DNA of 30,732 nucleotides, taken from IMG/VR virus record IMGVR_UViG_3300047319_000515, positions 1 to 30,732 of that record; one strand, 5' to 3'. Below, in pieces: positions 7,218 to 13,944 of this stretch. This DNA comes from a virus. Made by a program: the position numbers and the translations under genes. Every line of letters begins with the position of its first letter. Within the stretch, counting starts at the first letter, position 1. The notes below the pieces were generated by a model. The model was not told the DNA's origin, did not search any database, and worked only from the letters and a program-made list of their open reading frames with translations.

Positions 7218-7578
7218 GCTCGCGGTTCTTTTCGTCGGCAGGTTTTTCCGGATCGTGGTAGAGCGTAGCCTCCCCGGTTTCGGTATTGATATGGACCATA
7301 TAACCAGCCGCGCGCATTTTCTCGACCGATTGGAAACCGGCTTCCCAGGCTGCGCGCTGGTGGAGCTTGGCGGCAAGGTCTTTTCCGCGTTCCTTGATTT
7401 CGTGCAAGTTGAATTGCGCGTGTATCGTCAACTGCGCGGCTTCCTTGGCGAGCGCGAAAAGCTCGACCGTGTCGGCGGACAGCGGCAGGGTCCGCACTAC
7501 CGTTAGCGGCTGCAACATCCCATCTATCTGCAACTGCGCAGCCTCCACCATTTTGGTTTTATATTCTTGGAAATTCAT
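7210..7578 (-). CDS. Hypothetical protein, 122 aa
   Basis: ATG at 7578 has AAAGGCGG 5-6 bases upstream, a much better start than the one at 7632. The product is mostly helical and charged. A long amphipathic stretch spans about residues 1-90 (NFQEYKTKMVEAAQLQIDGM and LFALAKEAAQLTIHAQFN), followed by a beta hairpin (YMVHINTETGEATLYHD) and a charged tail. No motif is recognised. It is the first gene of the polymerase operon after a ~350-base gap, so the operon promoter probably lies upstream of it. Confidence 0.6.
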   Translation of the reverse strand: MNFQEYKTKMVEAAQLQIDGMLQPLTVVRTLPLSADTVELFALAKEAAQLTIHAQFNLHEIKERGKDLAAKLHQRAAWEAGFQSVEKMRAAGYMVHINTETGEATLYHDPEKPADEKNREHG

Positions 7579-7932
7579 AGGTCCGCCTTTCGTTAAAAAA
7601 GTGCCGCTACTTTCCCGGCTGGTCACTCCCAAGGGTTCGGAGAATCATCTAGCCTTGTTATCGCATTTCGGACCCGCCTCCTATTCGGATGGCGCGGGTT
7701 AACACGTTGGAAGACGGGCTAAATCGCCAGGTGTTGTTATATCCACAACACCTAAAAAGATCACAGTGCAATGTGCCGGCGCTGCAACCGGACGGCTTGT
7801 CAATCAAAGCCGCAAACTGTAAATTAAAGCCGGTTTTAAGCGATCCGGCAAACGTCGCTCCGATGATACTCGCGCATCGGCTCACTAGGAAGTTTTAAGG
7901 TTATTAAGCCTGGTAACACTTCCAACCCATAA
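7579..7932. other. 354-base stretch without a confident gene
   Basis: Two competing ORFs cross this region: plus 7689-7898 (69 codons) and minus 7658-7885 (75 codons, GTG start). Neither has a ribosome binding site, a recognisable fold or coupling to a neighbour. The stretch holds a perfect 9-bp inverted repeat in its middle and lies just upstream of the polymerase operon. It most likely contains that operon's control region or a decayed gene. Confidence 0.5.
7729..7753. promoter_or_regulatory. 9-bp perfect inverted repeat, operator-like
   Basis: Arms AGGTGTTGT (7729-7737) and ACAACACCT (7745-7753) are exact complements around a TATATCC centre. No U-run follows on either strand, so this is not a normal terminator. 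It sits about 150-175 bases upstream of the first gene of the polymerase operon, in the largest gene-poor gap of the minus-strand arm. That position and the 16-bp centre-to-centre arm spacing suit a dimeric repressor site. Confidence 0.5.
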
Positions 7933-8586
7933 CTAAAGGTCCGCCAACGGGTCGGCTTCCGCGCCTCCGCCAAGATCGCCCAGCAAGTCTCCGCCCGCAT
8001 CGCCAGCCGGCGCGGCGCCGAGCAAATCCTTAAAATCATCCTCGGCGCTTGGCCGGGACGTGATCTTTTCATCATCCTTGGCTTTCATCACATTGCAGAG
8101 CGACAGCGATACACCCTTGCCAAAGCTGTTATTCCAGAAAAACGGCTGGAAGCTGGCATAGTACCAGGCACCGGAATAAAGGGCTTCTGGATCAATGATG
8201 GTCTGCCGATTCATGTCAATACAGGTGGGGCGGTAACTATTCGCCATTTTGAAAAAATACGATCCGGCAAGGTAGGGATTTTCCTTATCGTCCACGTCTC
8301 CCTTTTTGTCTCCGTCTTGGATCGGATAATCCTTGCACTGCGCGGGAGTGAGCGGCTTACCGAAACCGTTAAGCGCGGCAGTCGCAAGCGCAGCCATTAC
8401 CTTTTTGATAAACGGCGCGGTCGCCGGGTCTTTCTTGGGGAAGACGGCGGTAATGCTGTACTTGCCTTCCTTGCCTGGTTCCAGGCTGTGCGGAGTCGTC
8501 AAGTGGACGTAGCTACCACGAAAGAGCGGGGTAACAATCGTCGGTTCATAAGCAGTCTTTTTCTTAGCGGCGGGAGCGGGAGGCAT
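7933..8586 (-). CDS. DUF2815 single-stranded DNA-binding-like protein
   Basis: The 217-aa product matches the DUF2815 (phage gp2.5-like ssDNA-binding) pattern. It opens with TPLFRGSYVHLTTPHSLEPG, then a YSITAVFPKKDP strand, an NPYLAGSYFFKMANSYRP segment and ALYSGAWYYASFQPFFWNN. The last ~40 residues are disordered and strongly acidic (DDFKDLLG, GDLLGDLGGG, EADPLADL), as in SSB-type proteins that recruit partners through an acidic tail. AAAGGAA precedes the ATG. In related phages this gene accompanies DUF2800 and a family A polymerase, as here. Role: coating ssDNA during replication or recombination, known for the family and not proven here. Confidence 0.88.
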   Translation of the reverse strand: MPPAPAAKKKTAYEPTIVTPLFRGSYVHLTTPHSLEPGKEGKYSITAVFPKKDPATAPFIKKVMAALATAALNGFGKPLTPAQCKDYPIQDGDKKGDVDDKENPYLAGSYFFKMANSYRPTCIDMNRQTIIDPEALYSGAWYYASFQPFFWNNSFGKGVSLSLCNVMKAKDDEKITSRPSAEDDFKDLLGAAPAGDAGGDLLGDLGGGAEADPLADL

Positions 8587-8625
8587 GAGCGGGATTCCTT
8601 TCGGTTCGGGTTGTGGTGATTGGGC

Positions 8626-8654
8626 TAGACTGATTCGGTTAAAAGGAAAGTCAA
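8626..8654 (-). promoter_or_regulatory. Possible minus-strand promoter before DUF2815
   Basis: TTGACT (8649-8654) overlaps the TGA stop of the upstream gene. It is followed by a TTTCCTTTTAACCGAATC spacer that shares most positions with the element at 2446-2468. The -10 hexamer at 17 bp (AGTCTA) is weak. The start codon of DUF2815 is about 40 bases downstream. The recurrence of the same layout supports a phage-specific promoter type. Confidence 0.35.
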
Positions 8655-9007
8655 GAGGGAAAGACGGAACGCGGCGGACTCGTTTTAATTCGTCGGACTT
8701 TTTGGAATACGCCTTGGTGGTCTTGTTCTTCTACCCATTCCACTTCCGGGCATTTCCAGTATTTACGCGGGTAAAGCGTTCCGCCATTTTCACCGGAAAT
8801 ATATTTGCGGTGCCAACCCCAGGATTGCCCGCATTTCCCGCAATAGCCATCTTCCGTATATTCGCTCGCATCACCGAAAAGCCAACCCCAACTGGCAAGG
8901 AATAAATTTCCCAACCAACAAAGGATGGAACCGCCAAGCAATCCGGCGCCGATGAATAGAAACGCAATCAAGAAATTGCCGGCTATTTCCATAATAAAGG
9001 CTTGCAT
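8651..9007 (-). CDS. Membrane-anchored zinc-ribbon-like protein, 118 aa
   Basis: The ATG overlaps the stop of the DUF2800 gene (TAATG). Residues ~6-42 form one or two hydrophobic helices (AGNFLIAFLFIGAGLLGG and CWLGNLFLASWGWLFG). A soluble domain follows with CGKC at about 56-59 and a further Cys near KYWKCPEVEW, suggesting an incomplete zinc ribbon exposed to the cytoplasm. The tail is basic. The function is unknown. It is expressed with the nuclease and sits upstream of the ssDNA-binding protein. Confidence 0.65.
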   Translation of the reverse strand: MQAFIMEIAGNFLIAFLFIGAGLLGGSILCWLGNLFLASWGWLFGDASEYTEDGYCGKCGQSWGWHRKYISGENGGTLYPRKYWKCPEVEWVEEQDHQGVFQKVRRIKTSPPRSVFPS

Positions 9008-10248
9008 TAAATATCCTTAAAGTCTTCCGCTGCGGCATTGATCGCCGGACGCGGGTCGGTGATTGGCGTAATCGTCGGGGCGCCGGGCGGCTTGACAACG
9101 ACAGGCGACAGGAATTTATCGCGCGCTTTCTTATCCATTTTCATTCCTGCCAAAAGTTTTTCCATTTCCGTAATGCCGATCATGCGGCGCGGCGCATACG
9201 CACCCGGCTTCAAATCCCGACCGGCAGAGCGGGCAATATATTGCATGGCTTCTAGTTCATCCTTCCATCGCCGGTTGCTCTTGCCGCGTACCAGCTTAAG
9301 CCCCAGCAATTCCCCGCCGCCTTTCTTGAGCGCGAGCAATACGGACGATTTAATAACTTCCGCAATATCCGATAAAATCCACAGATTGTCCCAGGCTTGG
9401 CGCAGCGTTTGAGCGGTCCAGGTTATGCCGATCAACGGTGGCGGGTTGTCGCCCTTCCGAATTTTGGTGGTTGTAAAATCGGCAAACGTGGTGCGAGCAA
9501 CGGCTAAACCTTTATTCATAAACTCCGGACAAAAGGGTTTCGCCTGGCACCATTTGCATTGCGTTTCACCTGGCACGCGCGGCGCCTTGGGGTCCAACGT
9601 TGCCAGGAATTTCCCGCGCGACTCTGTTTCAAATTTCGCTAATTCGTCGGCGCTTATTTCCCATCGGCTTGAAGGCTGCCCGTCTTTGCTGCGCGGTTGG
9701 ATGATGTGCAAGACGATGGTTTTATATTCGTAAAGAGACAATGCCTGGACGCCAACGGCATAGAGAAGCATTTGCTTATTGCGCTCTGCCGATACCGGGC
9801 CGGTTCCGTTTTTGAAATCAAATATATGGAGCACTCGCGCGCTCTGCCCGATTACCATAACGTCCAGCGTTCCGCCTTCGCCGATTTCGCCGGGCGGGTT
9901 CAAGGTCCATATTTGCACGTATTCTTCACTGCGCGCGGTTACGTTAAATTCCTGCGCGATTTCTTCCACATAGTCTAGCGCGTATTCGACAGCATCCATT
10001 ATTTCCGCGTCTACGGCAATATCATTAAACCGTTTGCCTTTGAATGCGACTGGCGCCTTGCCGGATTTTAGGCAGGCTTCTAGGAGCGCGTGCGCAGCCG
10101 TACCGCGCGCGGAGTCAAGCGACGTTGTATCGTGAATTTTCCGCGCAGCTTTTAGCTCGCGCAGTAGCCGGACAGAGCCGGGGCAATCAAACCACCTGTC
10201 GGCATTGGACGGGCTGGCATCGCTATGTTGTTTCTCGGCGGCATTCAT
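9007..10248 (-). CDS. DUF2800 RecB/Cas4-like nuclease with Fe-S-type cysteines
   Basis: The 413-aa product has the DUF2800 form of the PD-(D/E)xK nuclease fold. Visible are GTAAH (H53), D129 in GTLDVM, D144/K146 in HIFDFKNG, and Q159/Y163 in NKQMLLYAVG, the RecB-type QxxxY motif. One Cys near the N-terminus (C22, DCPGS) and a C-terminal C231-x2-C234-x5-C240 cluster reproduce the AddB/Cas4 pattern that holds a 4Fe-4S cluster. The start at 10248 overlaps the previous stop (ATGA). Inferred role: DNA end processing for recombination or replication, with DUF2815. The last ~50 residues are Pro-rich. Confidence 0.88.
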   Translation of the reverse strand: MNAAEKQHSDASPSNADRWFDCPGSVRLLRELKAARKIHDTTSLDSARGTAAHALLEACLKSGKAPVAFKGKRFNDIAVDAEIMDAVEYALDYVEEIAQEFNVTARSEEYVQIWTLNPPGEIGEGGTLDVMVIGQSARVLHIFDFKNGTGPVSAERNKQMLLYAVGVQALSLYEYKTIVLHIIQPRSKDGQPSSRWEISADELAKFETESRGKFLATLDPKAPRVPGETQCKWCQAKPFCPEFMNKGLAVARTTFADFTTTKIRKGDNPPPLIGITWTAQTLRQAWDNLWILSDIAEVIKSSVLLALKKGGGELLGLKLVRGKSNRRWKDELEAMQYIARSAGRDLKPGAYAPRRMIGITEMEKLLAGMKMDKKARDKFLSPVVVKPPGAPTITPITDPRPAINAAAEDFKDI

Positions 10249-10460
10249 TTCTTTTCCGTATCTATATCGCCCGTTACTTCCCCCGTAAATGGATTCCATT
10301 TAACGGAACCTTTTACTATTTGCCCAAACGGCGTCGGCGCGCAGCCTGGCCCCTTTAGCGAAACGGAATGCCCGCGTGCGTTGAAATCGGCAACGGCGGC
10401 GAGGCATAGCGCGGAATTAAATTCCGCAGTGGCGCGAATTAATGTGGCTTTGATTATCAT
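10245..10460 (-). CDS. Small hypothetical protein, 71 aa
   Basis: This gene is coupled on both sides by ATGA overlaps. The product starts with a helix (IIKATLIRATAEFNSALCLA) and continues with a short basic middle (GHSVSLKGPGCAPTPFGQIV) and a beta/acidic end (KWNPFTGEVTGDIDTEKK). Its role is unknown. Coupling to the DUF2800 nuclease is the only functional hint. Confidence 0.6.
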   Translation of the reverse strand: MIIKATLIRATAEFNSALCLAAVADFNARGHSVSLKGPGCAPTPFGQIVKGSVKWNPFTGEVTGDIDTEKK

Positions 10461-10696
10461 GGCGCGGCGATCCTGGCAAGCTGGACGCGGAGCATAGCGG
10501 CAAGCGCGGTTGCGCCTTTAATCGAAAAGACTATGTTCAGGGATTCGCCCCGGATATTGGTTAGCTGGGTATAAACACCTGCCTCTTTCGGAAAATGCTC
10601 ATGCTTAGGGCAAATGTGCGTGCTTATGGATCGCTGTCCGCCTGGCAGTTTCGCTACCATGAGCGTTAGCGGGCCGGTCTGGAATTTCTTAGCCAT
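10457..10696 (-). CDS. Small hypothetical protein, 79 aa
   Basis: I use ATG 10696 (AKKFQTGPLTLM...), since the longer frame at 10732 would begin inside a hairpin. GGGA lies about 10 bases upstream, a modest ribosome binding site. The product has a beta-rich core with one Cys-His pair (STHICPKHEHFPKEAG) and ends with a helix (ALAAMLRVQLARI). It is the first gene of the DUF2800 operon. No family is recognised. Confidence 0.55.
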   Translation of the reverse strand: MAKKFQTGPLTLMVAKLPGGQRSISTHICPKHEHFPKEAGVYTQLTNIRGESLNIVFSIKGATALAAMLRVQLARIAAP

Positions 10697-10710
10697 GTGT
10701 TGATTCCCAT

Positions 10711-10736
10711 AAAAAGCCGGCCCGACTTTCACGGGC
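10711..10736 (-). terminator. Weak terminator or leader hairpin
   Basis: On the minus strand GCCCG and CGGGC (10732-10736 and 10720-10724) pair around a 7-base loop. CGGC and a TTTTT run (10711-10715) follow. The stem is short and the U-run is offset by four bases, so termination would be partial. It lies between the AT-hook gene stop (10855) and the next start (10696). The remaining ~120 bases of that gap show no gene. Confidence 0.3.
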
Positions 10737-10854
10737 AGTAATCTTTAGCTAACCTTTTACCGGCGAAGGCTTGCCGCTCTTTTCAGAGTTAAAGCAGACG
10801 CTTGGATTTACGTAGGCGCGATAGATTAGCGGCAGGATGGTTGCAGCGTGTAAA

Positions 10855-11322
10855 CTATTTAGCCTTCGCCTTGGCGACTTCCACCTTCACGGCGGCAATC
10901 ACCTTGGCATAGCTTTCCGGCTTGATTTCCGACAGCTTGGCGACCTTGCAGCGGGCAAGGATCGCCTGCGCAGCGGGCTTGCCGTGCTTGTCCACCAGTG
11001 CGCGGAAGGCCAGGTGCAAATCTTCCACGGTCGCACCAGCCGGCGCGGTAGGCTTGGGCGGCGGAGTCGGTTCAAGCTCTGCCAGCATATCGCCATCGTC
11101 GGCGGGAGCATCGTTGCCAAGGTCCAGCGATTCCTGGGCCGGCGCCTCGGCAGGCGGCGCGGCATTCTTGGGCGGGCGACCGCGACCGCGCTTGACCGGA
11201 TCGCCAGCGGCAGGCGTGGACGGGATGTCTGGCGCTGCGGCGACGTTGTCGGCGCTGTCGTTGGCGTCCGCAAAGGCTGTGAGGTTGAGCGCGATAGCGC
11301 GGGCTAGCTGTGACAGATTCAT
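10855..11322 (-). CDS. AT-hook protein with conserved C-terminal helical domain, 155 aa
   Basis: ATG at 11322 is preceded by AGGAG. The product has a short helix (residues 1-20), a disordered Ala/Pro/Asp-rich linker with an AT-hook (KRGRGRPPKN, about 44-53) and an acidic patch. The C-terminal ~55 residues (DLHLAFRALVDKHGKPAAQA, then CKVAKLSEIKPESYAKVIAA) resemble a domain that recurs at the C-terminus of phage accessory replication proteins. It probably binds DNA through the AT-hook. A perfect TTGACA element lies about 80 bases upstream of the start, so it may be transcribed from its own promoter. Confidence 0.7.
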   Translation of the reverse strand: MNLSQLARAIALNLTAFADANDSADNVAAAPDIPSTPAAGDPVKRGRGRPPKNAAPPAEAPAQESLDLGNDAPADDGDMLAELEPTPPPKPTAPAGATVEDLHLAFRALVDKHGKPAAQAILARCKVAKLSEIKPESYAKVIAAVKVEVAKAKAK

Positions 11323-11351
11323 GGGCGGGACTCCTAGAGGTTGGGACGGTT

Positions 11352-12338
11352 TTAGATATTCTGGAACGCAAGGGTATGCTTAGGGTTTCCGGAAACTTTG
11401 TCAAGCAACCATTTCGCAAAAGCGCGGGCTTCGCGCAAGCAGTCAATGGCGTAGGCGGACGGTTGTGTAAACAATCCGGCACGGTCGCATTTCGCATAAA
11501 ACGCTGGCGCGAAATCTGGATTATCCAAGCAGTCGGAAATTTTCTCCATTGCGTATTGTGTGGCTTGTGTGCAAGCCGGGGTCCAATTAACAAAGCCGGC
11601 GACTTTCAAGAGCGGGATTATTCGCTTATCCCAATTCGCGGCGCTGGAATTTCTGTTATCGTAAGTGACGGTCAACCGGAAAACGTTAGTGGGAAGCTCC
11701 GGTGGTTTATGGCCGGTAATATCGTCTAAAAAGTCCTGCAAATCTGCAAGCATGCCGCGCGAGGAAATAGAGGTTGTCCCAAACCGGATAAATTTTTGGT
11801 TCATTTCGTCCGTAGCGATGATGCGCGGCGGCTTGACATATTTCGCCGTCCACTCGCGGAGCGCGTCTTGCATATCCGCCTTTAGGCTTGTGCCGGCGCG
11901 TTCTTGGTAGCGGTCGTTCATTTCTTGCAAATCGTCCACCATGCCAAGCGTTATTTCCATAGCGGTATTTTCCTTAATTGGTTCGCGGTTGAAATTGAGT
12001 TGTCGCCATTCCGGATAAAGCTTGCTCGCGTTAGGGTTAAACGGCCAATCGCTAGCCGGGCAGTCTCGCCAAGGCGTACTTACGCAGATAGTAACGCGTG
12101 GCTCGCTGTATTTCACTTTAAGCGAATATATTAAACCAATCATGCGCGCGAATGAGTGTTGATAGCACTCCGACCCGGCAAGCATGCAGCTTAGGCAATC
12201 GCGTTGCTTGCCGAAAGGCGCGGACTTTTCTAGTGCGCTGTTAAACGTCTTAAAGTCTGCAATACTGTCATTGGCTCGCGCAACCGCATATGCTAGGCAA
12301 TCAACAGCGTCATTGCGGTACAGGTCTGCGGTTCTCAT
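11352..12338 (-). CDS. Hypothetical protein, 328 aa, with a possible internal restart
   Basis: The ATG overlaps the previous stop (ATGA). The first ~125 residues are Cys-rich (DCLSCMLAGSECYQHSFARM), which could hold a metal or Fe-S site, and include a YRNDAVDCLAYAVA helix. At 11960 an in-frame ATG (MEITLGMVDDLQEMNDRY) follows a strong AAGGAAAA site. A second product of about 202 aa is therefore possible. That second part is charged and mixed alpha/beta (ALREWTAKYVKPPRIIATDE, FRLTVTYDNRNS, then FAKWLLDKVSGNPK). I recognise no family in either half. Confidence 0.7.
   Translation of the reverse strand: MRTADLYRNDAVDCLAYAVARANDSIADFKTFNSALEKSAPFGKQRDCLSCMLAGSECYQHSFARMIGLIYSLKVKYSEPRVTICVSTPWRDCPASDWPFNPNASKLYPEWRQLNFNREPIKENTAMEITLGMVDDLQEMNDRYQERAGTSLKADMQDALREWTAKYVKPPRIIATDEMNQKFIRFGTTSISSRGMLADLQDFLDDITGHKPPELPTNVFRLTVTYDNRNSSAANWDKRIIPLLKVAGFVNWTPACTQATQYAMEKISDCLDNPDFAPAFYAKCDRAGLFTQPSAYAIDCLREARAFAKWLLDKVSGNPKHTLAFQNI
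11376..11404 (-). promoter_or_regulatory. Possible minus-strand promoter inside the 3' end of the 328-aa gene
   Basis: A perfect TTGACA (11399-11404) is followed after 17 bp by AAGCAT (11376-11381), a 3/6 match to TATAAT. It lies in the last codons of the upstream gene. The next start codon (11322) is about 55 bases downstream of the -10 position. The spacer contains TTTCC-GGAAA, a short dyad. Confidence 0.35.
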
Positions 12339-12559
12339 TTCGGCAACCACCAGCGCACCAGGCTGCGCATGAGTAGACGCGAGCTACCGCAGACCGGGCA
12401 GAGCCAACCGCCAAACTTGACGGAGCACAGAATCCAGAATGGTAGCCACAGACCCGCAGTAAAAATGGTTGCGACCAAGTGGAGCAAATGCGGAGTGCTC
12501 GCGCGCTCTGCCCTTACGCGGCGGTCACAATCGCGGCAAAATGCTTGTGCATGTTCCAT
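12335..12559 (-). CDS. Small zinc-ribbon membrane protein, 74 aa
   Basis: The ATG overlaps the previous stop (TAATG). Two CxxC pairs flank a hydrophobic segment: CRDC at about 8-11 and CPVC at about 54-57, with LVATIFTAGLWLPFWILCSV between. This is a zinc-binding pair whose middle is either a membrane hairpin or a buried core. Small proteins of this layout occur in many phages without known function. The tail is Arg/Trp-rich. Confidence 0.65.
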   Translation of the reverse strand: MEHAQAFCRDCDRRVRAERASTPHLLHLVATIFTAGLWLPFWILCSVKFGGWLCPVCGSSRLLMRSLVRWWLPK

Positions 12560-12762
12560 TAGAAAAAGTCCTTTCGTACCGGCGCGGTTTCTGGTGTGAG
12601 CCATTCAAAGGCGCCGGTCTGCGGGTTGTATTGGCCGGCGCCGTGGTCAATCGCGCGCTTTTCCCAAACACTTGGATGCTTCATTCCACTAGCCGCTAAC
12701 AGCACTGCCAGCAACATAGCGCCAACAATCGCACCAAAGAAAAAATATCCTATATTATCCAT
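12559..12762 (-). CDS. Small membrane protein, 67 aa
   Basis: The ATG directly follows the stop of the HTH gene, with GGGGA as ribosome binding site. Residues ~3-25 (NIGYFFFGAIVGAMLLAVLL) form one transmembrane helix. The rest is a short soluble tail (GAGQYNPQTGAFEWLTPETA). The stop overlaps the next start (TAATG). Its function is unknown; tail first or tail in cannot be decided. Confidence 0.6.
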   Translation of the reverse strand: MDNIGYFFFGAIVGAMLLAVLLAASGMKHPSVWEKRAIDHGAGQYNPQTGAFEWLTPETAPVRKDFF

Positions 12763-13073
12763 TTATTCCCCGATCAAATGCGCGGCGGAAACGCCAAGCG
12801 CGCGGCAGAGTTTCAAGAGCGTGTAAACGCACGGGCATTTTCGCCCGTGGTAGTAATCGCCTATTACCTGTCGGGACTGTCCGCTGGCCTTCGCCAATTG
12901 GTTTTGGTTGAGTAGCGACTTTGCAACGATGGCGCGGAAGCGTCGGGCGAAATCCACACGCCAGGCAAGCTTGGCGGCACGCTCCGCGACTCGCGCTTGA
13001 AACGCTTTCGATTCCCGCGCCAGGATTTCCTTAAATGGAGTCGTGTTGCGGAAGTTGATGGGCTTGGCTTTGC

Positions 13074-13077
<4 letters not shown>
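12763..13077 (-). CDS. Cro/CI-type HTH transcription regulator, 104 aa
   Basis: The start is GTG at 13077, with AAAGG about 8 bases upstream and a GTGA overlap with the previous stop. The C-terminal ~60 residues form an XRE-type HTH: FRAIVAKSLLNQNQLAKASG then QSRQVIGDYYHGRKCPCVYTLLKLCRAL. The N-terminal ~40 residues are basic and helical. There is no peptidase domain, so it resembles Cro-like or small repressors. It is placed next to the divergent control region, so it probably regulates the early/replication operons. Operator candidates are the dyads at 2448, 7729, 13877 and 16293. Confidence 0.78.
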
Positions 13078-13781
<704 letters not shown>

Positions 13782-13787
13782 GCCCGC

Positions 13788-13816
13788 AGACACTAGACGC
13801 TGGCGGCGGCTGTCAA
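13788..13816 (-). promoter_or_regulatory. Possible promoter for the leftward control/replication operon
   Basis: A perfect TTGACA (13811-13816) lies about 30 bases upstream of the ATG at 13781 on the minus strand. The -10 hexamer at 17 bp (GTGTCT) is poor; TAGTGT at 15 bp is a 3/6 match. Transcription starting near here would give almost no leader. Confidence 0.3.
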
Positions 13817-13876
13817 CACAAAATCCGCTGGACGATTCCGCGCAGTCGCGTAGGGTCGGCACTCTACCGACAAAGA

Positions 13877-13908
13877 ACCCCGGCTAGCCATCCCTGTCTA
13901 GCCGGGGT
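13877..13908. promoter_or_regulatory. 11-bp perfect inverted repeat in the divergent intergenic region
   Basis: Arms ACCCCGGCTAG (13877-13887) and CTAGCCGGGGT (13898-13908) are exact complements around a 10-base loop. On the minus strand the stem is followed by TTCTTTG. On the plus strand it would form a hairpin in the 5' leader of the primase-helicase mRNA, about 37 bases before its ATG. It lies between two divergently transcribed operons, so it may be an operator, a leader hairpin or a block to readthrough. Confidence 0.55.
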
Positions 13909-13944
13909 CCACAACACGCCTCGCATCCCTAAGGAATCAACCAC

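Noticed and set aside
7689-7898. Plus-strand 69-codon ORF in the gap before the polymerase operon
   Set aside because: It is on the wrong strand for the arm, lacks a ribosome site, and contains the operator-like dyad. I list the stretch as gene-poor instead.
10740-10855. Protein-like minus-strand frame ending with a TAG near 10754
   Set aside because: No ATG, GTG or TTG start is available in frame after the preceding gene, so no gene is called.
10837-11307. Plus-strand 156-codon frame opposite the AT-hook gene
   Set aside because: It is low-complexity Arg/Gly-rich sequence with no ribosome site; the minus-strand gene has AGGAG and a conserved-looking C-terminal domain.
13877-13908. Intrinsic terminator for the leftward arm
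   Set aside because: The T-rich side faces the minus strand, but no minus-strand gene lies upstream of it, so a leader or operator role is more likely.
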